From positions 97,501-161,500 of the forward strand of contig WEDG01009072.1 in the NCBI GenBank assembly GCA_017591395.1: a DNA stretch of 64,000 bases, written 5' to 3'. Positions 34,500 to 46,502 of the stretch are shown here, one piece after another; position 1 is the stretch's first letter; every line of letters begins with the position of its first letter. The notes below the pieces were generated by a model. That model saw only the letters and a program-made list of their open reading frames with translations, ran no database searches and was not told where the DNA came from. The position numbers and the translations under genes are program-made. This DNA is from Schistocephalus solidus (lineage: Eukaryota > Platyhelminthes > Cestoda > Diphyllobothriidea > Diphyllobothriidae).

Positions 34500-37400
34500 A
34501 TAGTGAGCATACAATTTTCTTCCTATCAAGAAAAAACTTTCTCCAGTAAAATAGCTAAACAGTTTTTTTTAGTGACAGTGGAGTCCGATGAGTTACAGAT
34601 TGCCCTTGAAATATCAGTGGGTGCTGTGCGGTGTTGAGTGATTTTAATCTACTAAACGAAAAGATGGGTTCTAGAACTTGCGTTTATCGAGATCCCGAAA
34701 AGAGGATACCTCGTGATGTTGCTGAGTAGTTGAGCGTTCTTGTTTATGCAAACTACAGTTTGGATGCTATGTATAGATACACGAAACGAGACGGCTAGCC
34801 ACAGGCATAAAAATAATGTGCCTTATTTAATTTTGGAGAACATTAATGCGCGAGCTTGGTCCAACCTTTTATTTGAATATTTGAGCCTAAATTGACCATT
34901 GACTTGGGAGTAGCCACACAATATTCGCATGCTGCCAACTGGCATTCAGTGGTATAAACTACGTAATTATTAACAATATTTACAGTGCATGTACTAACTA
35001 AATGTCCAAGCACACGGTAAATAATTATGTAACAAAATTAATGTTCATGACAAAGTTTCAAAAAGACCATGATTTCGATTAACAGTAGGACATTTTCTAA
35101 TAAATTACCTTTCTAAAATATGCTTCCTGTAGTATTTTCTGACAAAATTCCACGTTTTTCATGGAAACCATTGGAACGTTTGGTCCGTGCTTTAATTTCC
35201 AGAAATAATGCTGGTACTCTTTTGCTGCAGCCGAAGTAACTCGCGTATTTTCCGAACTGGAACTACAGTTGTTATCTTTGCATACTCTGAGCGCTCGCTC
35301 AAACCATTATTTCCGTAGGGTTCTGTATCTAAAGTTAAATTGTCGGAAACTAGATGGTATATATATACACCTTACCGTATGCTACAAATTTAACTTTGCA
35401 ACCTGTTGATGGGCATTTTCGGGTTTCCTGATGGAATATTCGCAAATGCTGGAGTGATATTGGTATGTTCAAACAAAGAACCGTCTTTAGTCTTTATTAC
35501 GGCATTTGATCACATAAAATCGCACATGTTTAAAAATCTGAACTTTTAAAGTCGAAAGCTGCACTATATTTGCAAATAGCCTGCGTCTTCATATTCTACT
35601 ATACCTGACTCACGAGCAAAAAAATCGGCTTCACGTGGATGAAATTAGGTTTATTAGACGCCTTCAGGTTGTATTTCCCTCCCTCCCCTCCCACGTACTA
35701 ACCTAATAGCTTTTCCGAATATAAGGTATCGTTGATTAAAGCTCAAATTTATAAACATTTTGCCGGCTGAGATCAAGTTTGAACTTATTCTGGATAAAAA
35801 GGCAATTTCCTGAAGGGTTTAATGGGATCAGCAAAAGTCCCAAAGTTTTGTGGGTGCGAAATTAACTATTTCAGTGTCCATTGTTAAGTTTTATGAGCTA
35901 CTTCAAATTTTCTACAGGTGATATATAAGGACTACTCGGGTCATTGTGTCCCCTTCATCAGTAAGCGCAATTCTCTCCGCCTTCTCTATGGAACGCTCAG
36001 AATATGCGCAGGCAGAGTAAATAGTCACGTGGGGAGCGAATGTGTGCCTTGTAATTCGTGAGTTGCACGTGTTCGTTGGAGGGCCAGGTGTTGCGAGCTG
36101 ATCGGTTAACGCCGGATCGCCCAGACGCGAATGGAACCGCGACCACTAATGACTCGAATGCCAGCGAATAAGTTATTGTCACAGCAAGTAGGAACTTCTG
36201 TGACGAGTGCAAATAACTACAATTGGGGCTTGGTGATCTGCATTAGAAAACTCCCTTTGTAACTGGGGGAATCAAAAAAATAATCTGAATAGTTTCAGAC
36301 CTATCCTAGACAAACATATTCTGGTTGCGACTATTTGGAGATACTTAAACGAGGAAGAGTGAAAGCATATTAGCTGAAAGGAAACCTGTGGTGCACAGAC
36401 AAACGAACTTGACGAGTAACATAACAACTCAATTTATCAGCTCTTTAGCGCAGAACTGTGACATTAATGACGACACAAAAAAGCGTTCCGAATCGCCAAA
36501 AATAGGTGGAAAGTGTTTAGGTAAAACATACCACGTTTGGCCTGATTATCATGCCTAGGGACACAACTCGAAATTTCTCATCGGACAGTCTGGAGGCCAA
36601 CAGTGGTCTGCTTCAAGTGCCCCATGGTTGCGAGGTAGTTTGGTTGAGGGAAGTTGAAATTGAAAAACCATTTGAAATTGGTTTACATTTGTTTGAATGA
36701 ATCCCTTCTAGAAGCAGCTATGGCTCCTGAGGGACCGTGAAAATTACCGTTTCTAATTAACTTCAAGTAACTGCTTGGGGATTTTGTGCCTGATTTTAGT
36801 GGAAGCAAGAAAGCTGAATGCAGAGCATAAGGCCCTAATCTTACACAGGCCAAAAATGCACCAAAAAACCCGGAGATGTTGTGATTCCCATCTCTGGTGG
36901 ATTTCCGCTTGCTAAGCTGTTTTGGGGAGACTACAGATTGGAGCTTTGAACAGCCACACCCACACGCGCACTGAGTCAGCTACCGGCATCCAACTAAGGC
37001 CTGGTGTATGTTTACAATTGGCTGCAATCGGGGACGCCGAGACTAGTTTAGATGTTCGCAGATGTGCCGTCCTTGTGGGACAGATTGTGTGTCGGCTTTT
37101 TAGCACCCCGTGTGCGCCAGTTAGCGGAAGAGTGCAAAAAATCCTGGAGTTTATGACAGGGGGAGTGTATGATACAATTTGCTGTCTATAGTTTGCCCAC
37201 TCAGTGCTGCCTCATTAGAACATGAATTTTCACGTCAGGTTCTGTTCTTCGGGATTCAAGCTGGGGATTCCTACATCTTGCTGACTTTTACTTAAAAATT
37301 GAGTTGGACTTGGAGTTCTCAACTTACACTGCAGGTTGCATGTCGCTTAATAATATAATCTTTTGCCTGATTGCATCATATGTGCAGGAAAGGTCCGCCG

Positions 37401-38500
37401 TCTCGTTCTTTGGCTGCTGAGGATTCGGGTATGGCTGTGCTACGACAATCAACTAAACAAAATGCCTATTAATCTTCCTCGTGCTTTTTAGTGTGGTAAA
37501 TCTAAAGTAGAAGTGACTTGTGTGTTTGGCAAGCGTAGACGGGCTTTCTAAATTTGCCAGCCGCCGCCGCCAATCTCATCACTAGTTGTTTGGTACGCCC
37601 GGACAGTCGATTGGTGCATGAACGAAAGCAGATAGCGTGCGGCCGACACCGCATTTCTCACTGGAATTTATCTGACGAGATTGAATCCATCACGACATGT
37701 TAGTGGTTTTGAGGGCTGCCAATTGATGGTATAGGGTGGTCCTTCTCAGGACTGAGAGCCAGGCCGCATGGACTGCTGTTTGTTGCGCACTCCCGGATGG
37801 GAGATCCAAACCATCCTCATGAAAGCCTGTTACATGTGTGGGGATCACGTTGTGTGTGGCACTCTTTCACGACCTGTTTTGCCTTCTCGGCCACCACGCC
37901 TGCAATCACCTCCGGCCTTTTTCGGTCTTACCATGGGAGCAAGGTGGGTGGCCGAAGAAAGAGATTGGTAGATGTTGCGTATGCCTGCCTCACGCAGAAG
38001 TCATCCTGGGGCACAGGGTGGCCGTCGTTCCTTGTGAAGACCAGTCCGTTCGTGAGAACTCCTTACGAGAGTTCCAAATCTAAACAGGAAAACACCATTT
38101 CGCCATCTTTCCAGCCGTCTTGGTTTTCTTTGTCGGTGGCATTTCTCAAGGACACCGAGTACTCATTCAAGGAACTATAACGAAAGTGCGTTGTTGGTTG
38201 AGCACTTTATAAGTTGTGCAGAGGTGCCGGAATATCTTACCTCTAGCTAACTGTTCATCCTTCTCTAAATATACTGCTTGTTTTACTGAACGTGAACTAC
38301 TCTGGTCCAGCGAACGCGCGTAGCATGTGCTGGACGCTCAGGTCGTTTGACATTCAATTATTCTTTTTTGTCTCAATTCTATCCTTTACTGAATTCAGTG
38401 GTAAACTGCTAACATTCGTAACGCCAAATAAAACAAGGGAGTTGGTTGGCTTCTTCAATTCAAACTTTCCTCTCCATAAAATGAGATCTAACTGTCATAG
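34500..38500. other. Intergenic DNA, no gene recognised
   Basis: Overlapping frames at 36912-37191 and 37768-38180 are the longest; none carries a motif I know. 35435-35560 resembles 12270-12390. The stretch 36850-38180 is less AT-rich and may hide an unrecognised retroelement. Confidence 0.4.
35435..35560 (+). repeat. Degenerate interspersed repeat shared with 12270-12390
   Basis: GGAATATTCGCA, TTTATTACGGCATTTG, ACATAAAATCGCA and TCTGAACTTTT occur in the same order as at 12270-12390. Confidence 0.4.
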
Positions 38501-38509
38501 TGGTTTTTA

Positions 38510-39180
38510 AAGGAGAGATTAGATCAGAGCAGAGAGAGAGAAAGGCAGGAGTTATCATTAAAATACGTTTATTTTATCTGAGGACATTGCGTTCGTTCAC
38601 CATTAGAGATTGAACATCCTGACCGTCCTAAGGGTCTCTGCTGCGCACGTCGGATTGTGTCCGACTGCTCACTGTTCTGTTGAATGTTCGTCGCTAGTGC
38701 GTAGAGGTAGTTCCTGTGAGTCAATAACTCTGCCCCCTGGATGATAATCGCTTCTATTAGTCTGGACTACCGCTGCCTTAAAAGAGCAATGATGAAGCCT
38801 AAAAGTGTGTTTTTGGCGTAGGATGCCCTTTCTGCTGCTATGTCTTCTTTGGTGATTGAAGCTCAAAGTACCCCGAACTGTGGCACCGTTTTTCCTTATA
38901 AACAAACAGTTCGCAGTGGCTTTAAGTCATCCACGTTCTCAACTTCTCCATGTTTAATAAAAAAGACATTTTCTTTCTTGTCATTTTGTAGCAAATTCTG
39001 ACTAAAAATGAAGGGTCTCTCTTCAGGCTTTCCAGTTCCTTCATTGCTGCAATCGGTAGTAGTCGGGAGAGCTTCTAACCGTTTGGGTTCTGAAGCCCAA
39101 TTCAGATCCACATTGTTAAAACTGAGGGCAAATCGTGTTACTTTGTACACGGCTTCTCCTCTTCCTGACGACAGGGTCAA
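38510..39180 (-). mobile_element. Possible LTR-retrotransposon 3' end
   Basis: A minus-strand frame (39180-38896, 94 codons) ends FIKHGEVENVDDLKPLR, reminiscent of the V.VDRLKP tail of Ty3/gypsy integrases. Downstream on the same strand come a purine-rich CCAGGGGGCAGAG near 38740 and an AATAAACGT hexamer near 38560, compatible with a 3' LTR. No second LTR, protease or RT was found in the window, so this rests on short motifs only. Confidence 0.25.
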
Positions 39181-39454
39181 CGTTCTGACGGTTTACTTCA
39201 CGGCTTGGCTGCCCATGGGATCGCAATTAAAAGATGCCGCATGCGACTCGGTTTTTTTTTCTTGCCCTCTTTGCAGTTCTGGTATGCGTCCACTTTTGTG
39301 GTAAGGAGAAGTAAACATTCATTGACTTGAAGCACTTTCGTCGTCTAGGTCGAGTGTCCCCGGCCGAGTTAAAAAGTCATCTCACGCATTGGATGCCTCC
39401 CGTGCGAAAATGTGTTCCTTCTGTGCGTTCTAACTGTTTTTTTTTGCACTCCCA

Positions 39455-39475
39455 TCTCTCTCTCTCTCTCTCTCT
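39455..39475. repeat. Short (CT)n run
   Basis: About ten CT units. A similar run lies at 41530-41544. Confidence 0.9.
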
Positions 39476-41544
39476 TCCCCGCATTACTTGTGCAGATGGT
39501 CGAAAAAGTGTCTTTGAATAGAAAAAAGCACTCTAAAAATGCTAACTATTTTTGCCTATTGGGTAATTGGTAGACCCAAGTGTACGTTTTGCTGCCAACT
39601 GTAGTCGAACCTTCCGGTTGTCAGACTGCAGAACTACTGAAATGAGATCTATTCACTGAGATTGACCACTAATGAGATGTCAAGGGTCTGTAACTTTCTC
39701 GTGTCGGATTGCTATTTAACTTCAAAGACGTCCATTGTATTTAGAAAACTAGGTTTTTTTCCTCCAAACTGGTTGTGCAAGAGGATTTCCTCTGCTTTAT
39801 TATAAAGGGAACACTCGAACGAAAGGCCTTGTGGGATTGAGAAGATGCTTCAATATGTCATGTCTTCGATGAACGTGCAGAAAGCTTGCCCAATTTTATT
39901 GCCGGTTGAAATCAAAAAAAGTGCTATAAACTTTTAGGGAAATTTTAGAACATCTTGGCAATGCCCATCTCCGTGACACGCTAACCCTGAGTCACTTTCA
40001 ATCCCCTCTCCGAAACTCACCCAGAAAACTTTCCGAATGGTTCTGGACACCAGGTTCTTCCTTTATAGTTACCAAAGGCTCCTTTTTTCCGAAGTTTAAT
40101 TTTAAAACGAAACAATTGTTCTTGTCGTCGGTGTTCTTCTCCGAGGCTTATTGAGAAACCTGCTGCCATCATCGTATACTTGCAAAGTTGTGAAGAGTAA
40201 AACAGCGGTCATTGATCTGTCTCTCGTTTAAACTTGCCTTGCATTTCACGCAACAGTAGTATTCGCAGTGACTGAAAAATTCAAACCTTAGTACTCACCT
40301 CCTTCCCTCCCGGTTACCAAAAATTAATAAACTAATTTTTCGGGGTAGAGTAAAATTTTATTAACAATTCGAGTAGTCTCACATTGTCTGCTAGTCTGTT
40401 TGAAGATGTGAACTGGTTTTCCAAGTTGACCTAATCAGTTCTACATGAAATGGGACCTTGCAGTGAGAGCTTCTGAAAGGCCAGCAATGAATTTCCTGTT
40501 CTTAAAGGAATAGTGCGATTTTGACACGAGCGTTTTCTGTAACATGCCTCCTGGCCAAGGAAGCTACGAGTGCGATAGAAATTTTTCGAATTAAGTCCCA
40601 CTCGGCCTTCAGGGGGTGAACAAGTGCCTTTGTTAACGGTCAGTCAAATTGAATACTCGCTTGCACGAACTGTCAAGGCTACTTCAGCCATAACCGGGTT
40701 CCGAGAAACTGTACGGAGCGTAGTGGCGGCATTTGGGAGGGCGAGGCCAGATCTTCGTCGCTGCCCTTCATACTCATCGAGCAATACGGAGGAAATAATG
40801 CTGCTGTGGTATGCGATGATATGGCCTTATGCCAGGTCCAACCTTTGCTAGAGTGTAGATCTGCAACGGATGTCAGTTTGAGCCTTCATGGATCTTCTTT
40901 GGGCTAATCAAGTTAACATGCGGGTCCTCACTGCTGACCGAGAGTAATAGCAGTTGTCACTATTATGTCTGATAGGACAAACTGGCAATATCTACATGAA
41001 AAATTATCACTCTGTGGCCATCTTCCAATTTTTCAATGTTTTGATGACTCGCAATTAGAGCACGTGTTTTGACCCCCTTTAAGAGGCATTTGCCAATGTA
41101 TTAAACGTTTGTATCTAAAACCAAGTAATTTGCCAGCTGCTAAAAGTACTAGGCACATTTTTTTCCGGTGCAAGTTGCCAGGGATACGCACAACACCATC
41201 ACTGGCAAAAAATGCTAGTATCAAAACAGGTTACACCGGTAACTCTAAAGTCCCCAAAAACTCAGGTTAACATGCAGTCGCAGGCAGCTCATCGACAAAT
41301 GTGTGTCTGAAGAAACATTCGCCGACAACAAACCGTGTCCTGAGTTGTTTGCTGACGTTTTCTGTCTCTTGGCTGGCTTGGCTGTCGCAAGCGAGGATGT
41401 GAGCGCAGTCGTAGTTCGCGCGTGCTTCTGTTTACAATGAAACTGACTTTTCAAGGCATCCACCACAGCAATGGTTGACAGGTGCTCACGATTGGTTACA
41501 GTACTCACTAGTTCTGTTTTTTCTTGGGGCTCTCTCTCTCTCTC
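39476..41544. other. Intergenic DNA, nothing recognised
   Basis: The minus-strand frame 41245-41565 (106 codons) partly overlaps a CT run and SINE sequence and is not supported as a gene. Confidence 0.5.
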
Positions 41545-41722
41545 GGCCTCCGCTAGCAGGCGCACACTGACAGAAGACTAGTACTGTCAAAGAAAAGGGA
41601 GACTGGAATGGCATTTCTGGCTTTTAAGTCGTCATCAGCCAGCCATACCCAACCCCACGTGGTGTCTCAGCCGAAGCTTGAACCCTTGACCTATAGATCA
41701 GCATTCTACCGCTCTTACCTCA
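41545..41722 (-). mobile_element. Arg-tRNA-like SINE
   Basis: On the minus strand a decayed head (GAACCCTTGACC as the B-box complement) is followed by GGTTGGGTATGGCTGGCTGA, GCCAGAAATGCCATTCC, AGTCTCCC and the GCCTGCTAGCGG tail. The far 3' tail is lost. Confidence 0.75.
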
Positions 41723-42144
41723 CATTCAATTTTTAGGTGAACTGCTCTTCGATGACAAGATGCATTCAGGACTACGGGCGCGCGGGCTCAGTGCGTAGCA
41801 TGCCTAGACAGTCCATATACACTCGGCACGCGTGTCCTACCCTCCAACTTCATACATACGGGGCTTCAAGGAAGTCACCCGTATCAGATCTCTCATGAGG
41901 GACAGTGCCAAAATGTTCACGTTGAGAAAAATCTTTGGCTGTGGGGGGTGAAAAACAATTCATCATGCATGTCGACAAGCCTCTAAACCTCGAAAGTAAT
42001 CGCCCTGGGTTATTTTTAAACTCGTCAGGTATAGGGTAGCGTGGAATGCGCTGAAGAGCACGTGGAAGAGCGCTTCAGTATCAGTGTCCCATAATTTAAT
42101 CGACTGTCTGAGGACTCCGGCTATCTGAGTAAGAAGACTCTATG

Positions 42145-42224
42145 CATTTCACCGATACATAAAAGTGGCAGCTAGGCTTACACAAATAACTACCTGTCAG
42201 TAGGACTCACCTCCGTATGTTGCT
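42145..42224 (+). pseudogene. LINE reverse transcriptase fragment, truncated first copy
   Basis: SPIHKSGS, stop, AYTNNYLSVGLTSVCC is the NNYRPVSLTS motif region of a CR1/Jockey-type non-LTR reverse transcriptase. The same motif recurs 224 bases downstream in the longer fragment, in another frame. The copy stops abruptly where the second begins. Confidence 0.8.
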
Positions 42225-42720
42225 GGACGAAACCAAATCGCCAGGTCTTGATGTAATACCGGCAAATTTGTTGAAGGAGTTGGCCGTAGAGTTGGCAAAA
42301 CCTTTGTGTCTACTCTTCCAAGCCTCCCTCGCTGCAGGCAGATTTCCACCCGATTGGCAGACTGCGTGGATTTCCCCGATACATAAAAGTGGCAGCCGGG
42401 CTTCTGCAAATAACTACAGGCCGGTAAGTCTCCCCTCCATATGTTGTAAGATTATGGAGCGAATCATCAAACGCAAACTGATGCAGTTTTCGGAGTGGTA
42501 TCATCTTCTCTCTAACGAATGCCGCAGAGGAAGGTCCTGCATCTCGAATTTTCTCTACTGTCTGGAACGATTGACCTGAGCGGTTGATAAAGGAAATGTG
42601 CTGCACGCAGTCTACATAGACTTCAGGAAAGTTTATCAAAGCCTGCCTCGCCAGTTTCACCTTTACAAACGCAACCGTAAAGGGGTAAGGGGCCAGCTTC
42701 CTGATGGAGCGATCTCAGAT
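42217..42720 (+). pseudogene. LINE (CR1/Jockey-type) reverse transcriptase fragment
   Basis: One frame reads the fingers and early palm of a non-LTR reverse transcriptase: KSPGLDVIPANLLKEL, PPDWQTAWISPIHKSGS, NNYRPVSLPSICCKIMER and RRGRSCISNFLYCLERLT. A TGA at 42577-42579 interrupts it, then the same frame continues with HAVYIDFRK, which holds the motif A aspartate. The catalytic motif C (YADD type) is not present; similarity fades after GVRGQL. The enzyme would copy element RNA at nicked DNA, but this copy is dead. The upstream endonuclease and downstream parts are missing. Confidence 0.9.
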
Positions 42721-42954
42721 TGTCAGTTTGTCAGTTTCTGCATCTATTTTGTTAACCCTCTCTTAGTGATGGTGGCGAGGAAAATCATAGGTCTTAAAAG
42801 CAGCGTAGTTTTCTCCATATGTCCTCTTCGTTATTTTCTTTCGACCTCTTCTTATTTGCCCCTGGAGTTAGGTGTATACGGTTGTAAAATATCCAATCAG
42901 GTTTCGTTGTTATCCAGAACTACCATACTGTACTTACAGTGTGTGACTTAAATC

Positions 42955-44320
42955 ATGCAAACTGCCGAAAGTTACGAAATATTAAGAATAACTGGCAAGC
43001 TGGCATTAACCCATGTACCAAAGCTTTAAAACATTAATAAGCAACTTTAAGCGAATTTAAAATTGAAAAGTAATAGCATTTTGCTGAGAAATATGAGCTT
43101 ATTTCAAAAGCGGCATTGGATTACGATTAGTTTCAGATCCTCCTTGAAATACCCGTGAATATTTCACAATGTTCAGGGTTTTCGAACGACTGACAATAAA
43201 TCTATATCTTGTTCTGCATTTATACAACCCTCCAAAATAATATAGTTCTTAGAAGCATTTACAAAATGCGTTAACTTTAGGATATTCTTTCTAATGCAGA
43301 CGGTCATTTGCATTATATTTGTGGATTCACCCAAACAGGAAAACTTATTGCCGAGAAAAAATAATGTCTGCAATAAAAGTAGACAATTAATATGCTTAAG
43401 AACAATTAAAAACTTTTTGTAATAAGAAACCCGTTTCAAATTTGCCTTAATTAGATACTTCACTGACCAATATATGCAGACTTTACCTTTTGCCAAGGTG
43501 ACGTAAAAGTGAAAATGTGGAAAAATGAAAAAATGAAAAAGGAAAATACGTGCTACATTGTCCGCTGAAAATGAAAAAACTCAATTTTCACTTTATATTG
43601 GATCGTTTTTGCTACATTTGGTTACTTTAATGCTCCGTTCTAAGACTACACAAACACAACAGAGTATCAGAATATATACTGAGATTTTGCGAAGACTGCT
43701 AATCATCTGTCCATTGCGTTTTTAAATTCCGGATAAGCGCAAACTATATTATACAAAAAGTATTTTGTTGCATGCTTCCAATTTAATATAGCTGTTTCTG
43801 AAATCCATCTCAACAGTATTTTTTACATATTTTGCTAAGGTTCTTCACTTTCACCGTAGTAAAAAATATTGGTAAACAATTTTCTTCCTTCGTTTTGGGG
43901 CAAAAATCGTCAGCAATTTGTACAGAATAAGGATTGTTTTTGCTTGTGTTTGGAAAACAATGTGATTCCTAAAATGTGCCTGCAGCTGAGTTTCAGCGAA
44001 TTAAGACCAAAATTCACGGTTCCAATTGGGCTTTATTTGAACAATTCTTACTAATATTAATGCTCTTTTGTAGCAAAGTGCATAAAAACGATGGACTTTG
44101 TTCTGTGCTATTAAATAGCATAAGAAATTTCTTGGATGTCCAGCAACCTTCGATTTTGCTCAAATTTTGCCTGTTTTTTTTCAATACATAAGATTTAACT
44201 CGTGGTGCTCTTTATTAAGAGGCCTTCTTAGCATCAAATCCGCTAAGCAAACTAAAATTGCAAGACCAGATGTACGCTCAAATGTTGATCCCACATGGCA
44301 TGAATTAGGCCACCCACAGC
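42955..44320 (+). repeat. Unnamed interspersed repeat, copy C
   Basis: Collinear with copy D: ATTGGATTACGATTAGTTTC, GGATATTCTTTCTAATGCAG, TATGCAGACTTTACC, GGATGTCCAGCAACCTTCG and ATCAAATCC.CT.A.CAAA. It lacks the first 650 bases of copies A and B. The small frames inside (43173-43496 minus, 43869-44054 plus) are not conserved among copies. Confidence 0.75.
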
Positions 44321-45680
44321 ACTCGGTGCATTCGCAACCTGAGGATCCGTGCCGAATGGGTCAATGGTCTCATCATTCCGACATCACAAACAACACAATT
44401 CCACTGCAACCAGTATTTTACACTCCTCTCGTCTGCTGGTGAAAATTTAGTCCAACGGTTGCTAAGGATGCAAGCGAGGGTGCGCGCATGATTTAAAGGG
44501 AGAAGAATTGTATTTTTAAGGAGGAGCAGGAGCAGGAGGAGCAGGAGCAGGAGGAGCAGGAGCAGGAGAAAGAGGAGGCTCATTCTTTCGCGCTTTCTTT
44601 CTTTCGCGCAAAGATGGCTATCAAGGTGGGCTTGCCATCCATAAATTAGTCTGTGGAGGTAGTGTCTTCTGGGTGTGCTCAAATTTCGCTGCGGAGTGCT
44701 TCCCCTTGCTGCCTTAACGCGGCGGTTCCTGCCGCCCAAATGATCGGTTTATGTGACCTTGTCGCACACTTATCTCTATGTGGATGTTTTTGTGTTCGCT
44801 GTCTATTTCAAGGTAAAGTTAGTCATTGCACCACCGCGGCTAGAACGCTTTCAGCATCGCGCTTCGGTTACTTTCCCAGTCGCGCGTGGCGTGTCCGAGT
44901 GTCCGCAAGCTCGACAGCCATCCTTAGGTAGACCGGAGGACGCACAGTAGGCAATTGGACTGCGGCCTCATTCGACGTCCGAATGCAAGAATTGTTTTGC
45001 TGCCTTGGAGTCTATCCTTATCAGTCGCAGGAATACTAGGGGCTGCTCGGATCGTCCTTTAGGCAGGGGTTTGGGGTGGTGGAGAGAAGCATGTATCTTC
45101 GAGGGATCCTGCTAAGGACCATTAGCTTATGCAACCAAGTGAAAATACGCCATGTGTGAGCCAGGGACTGTAAATGACGCTGCAGGGAGCATTCAAGTAA
45201 TCTGTCGGATTGATGGGGGTGAAAGTGGAGCAGGAGGACCTCACATTGCTTAGTTTTTCAATAAAAAACGGTTATCGAGGGGGGTTTACTGACCGAAAAG
45301 CAGTGCTTTTAGGTCCTGGTTGCGGAATGAATGCCATGAAGTAGCTAATAGTATACATCAACACAGAATTTCTATCGTATCAACGCAAGTGACTTGTGCA
45401 TAGGACTCGACTTAACGCCCATGTTTTTCTCTTCCTCCCCGCCCCCTCACCCGTCCTGGTTCTAGCTACCACCTGACTACTGACCTACAGTAGACAGGGT
45501 TAACTTCCATCCTAATGTGAATGATACTATATGGGGATATTTAGAAGACGTGAGTAAAATGGCATGCTGCAGTACCTCAGTAAAGCTCACTTCAAGGTTC
45601 TGTAACATTAAGGGTCCTGTAGCCTAACAGTCTAGTGAAATTTTGATCCACAAACTTAATGTGTTAGATTGGGGTAGAGA
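44321..45680. other. Intergenic DNA with a hexanucleotide array
   Basis: A (GGAGCA)n-type array lies at 44519-44578. The following 400 bases are relatively GC-rich, with overlapping frames at 44653-44950 that I cannot assign. Confidence 0.5.
44519..44578. repeat. (GGAGCA)n minisatellite
   Basis: About 60 bases of GGAGCA/GGAGGAGCA units. The poly-leucine reading on the minus strand is an artefact. Confidence 0.9.
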
Positions 45681-45938
45681 GGCACTCACCTAGCGCTTTA
45701 CATGACTCACTCATCCCGTTGTGTCTTGGGGCTCACTTTTGAGCCCGGCCAGCAGCCGCACAGTGGCTAATTTATAATAGGCAGGAAGACATTATTAACA
45801 AAGACAGAAGATATTGGAAAGGACAGTTTTGGCTTATGAGCCATCCTCAGCCAGTCATATTCAGTCCCAGTTTTTACAACTCCTGAGGCTCGAACCCATG
45901 ACCCCGTGTTTCGAAGCCCAAAGCCCTAGCCATTTCAG
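45681..45938 (-). mobile_element. Arg-tRNA-like SINE, near full length
   Basis: The minus strand shows the head (eroded anticodon arm, ATGGGTTCGAGCCTCAGG as B box), GACTGGCTGAGGATGGCTCA, the TTGTTAATAATGTC stretch and the full tail ACTGTGCGGCTGCTGGCCGG. Divergence in the middle (TCCAATATCTTC) suggests age. Confidence 0.85.
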
Positions 45939-46194
45939 ACTGTATTAAGTGCTGTTTTAGTATAGTCAGGGCTGCTGAACAATGAGGTGCGAACTTCTTA
46001 AACAAGGGGACAGTTGATGGCCTTTTCAGCAATCCTCCTACATGATAGTAGGACATCTATCTGAAGGTTGACTCCTATACAGGGCAAGAAATATAACGAA
46101 AACTCTTGGCATGACCTAATGCGCCATGATGGCCCGTAAGCCGAGCAGTATCTTACGGTATATTTAGAAAGCAATTCTACAGGAATACTAAAAA

Positions 46195-46502
46195 TCTAAG
46201 GATAACTCATGTGACCCGTTAGCCAGGAGAGGGGAAAAGGCATGTCCCGTCTAAGTAATAAAGTTGATCCTGCACAAAATTACAGGAAGGTCAATATCCT
46301 AATTTCCTAACCCCAACATTAGCCCTAACGTAAGCATAAATCCCAACTTACCTTAGCACTCGCCGTTAACCTAATCCTAAACATAACCTCAACCCTAACC
46401 ATAACCCTAACCCTATTTCCCGGAAATTGGGCGCAGACACCTCATTGCGGGTGGTTTAAGTTCTCATGTCTTGTTTAGGTGACCATATTAGTCATCCTTA
46501 TC
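46195..46502. mobile_element. MITE copy 3, degenerate
   Basis: Ends TCTAAGGATAACTCATGTGA and (reverse complement) GATAAGGATGACTAATATGG align with copies 1 and 2. The interior is rich in CCTAACCC-type words. Flanks are A-rich (ACTAAAAA, TAAAAAAT), so the target duplication is only probable. Confidence 0.75.

Noticed and set aside
44305..44739. 144-codon minus-strand frame with poly-Leu
   Set aside because: The poly-Leu core is the GGAGCA array; the flanks have no motif.
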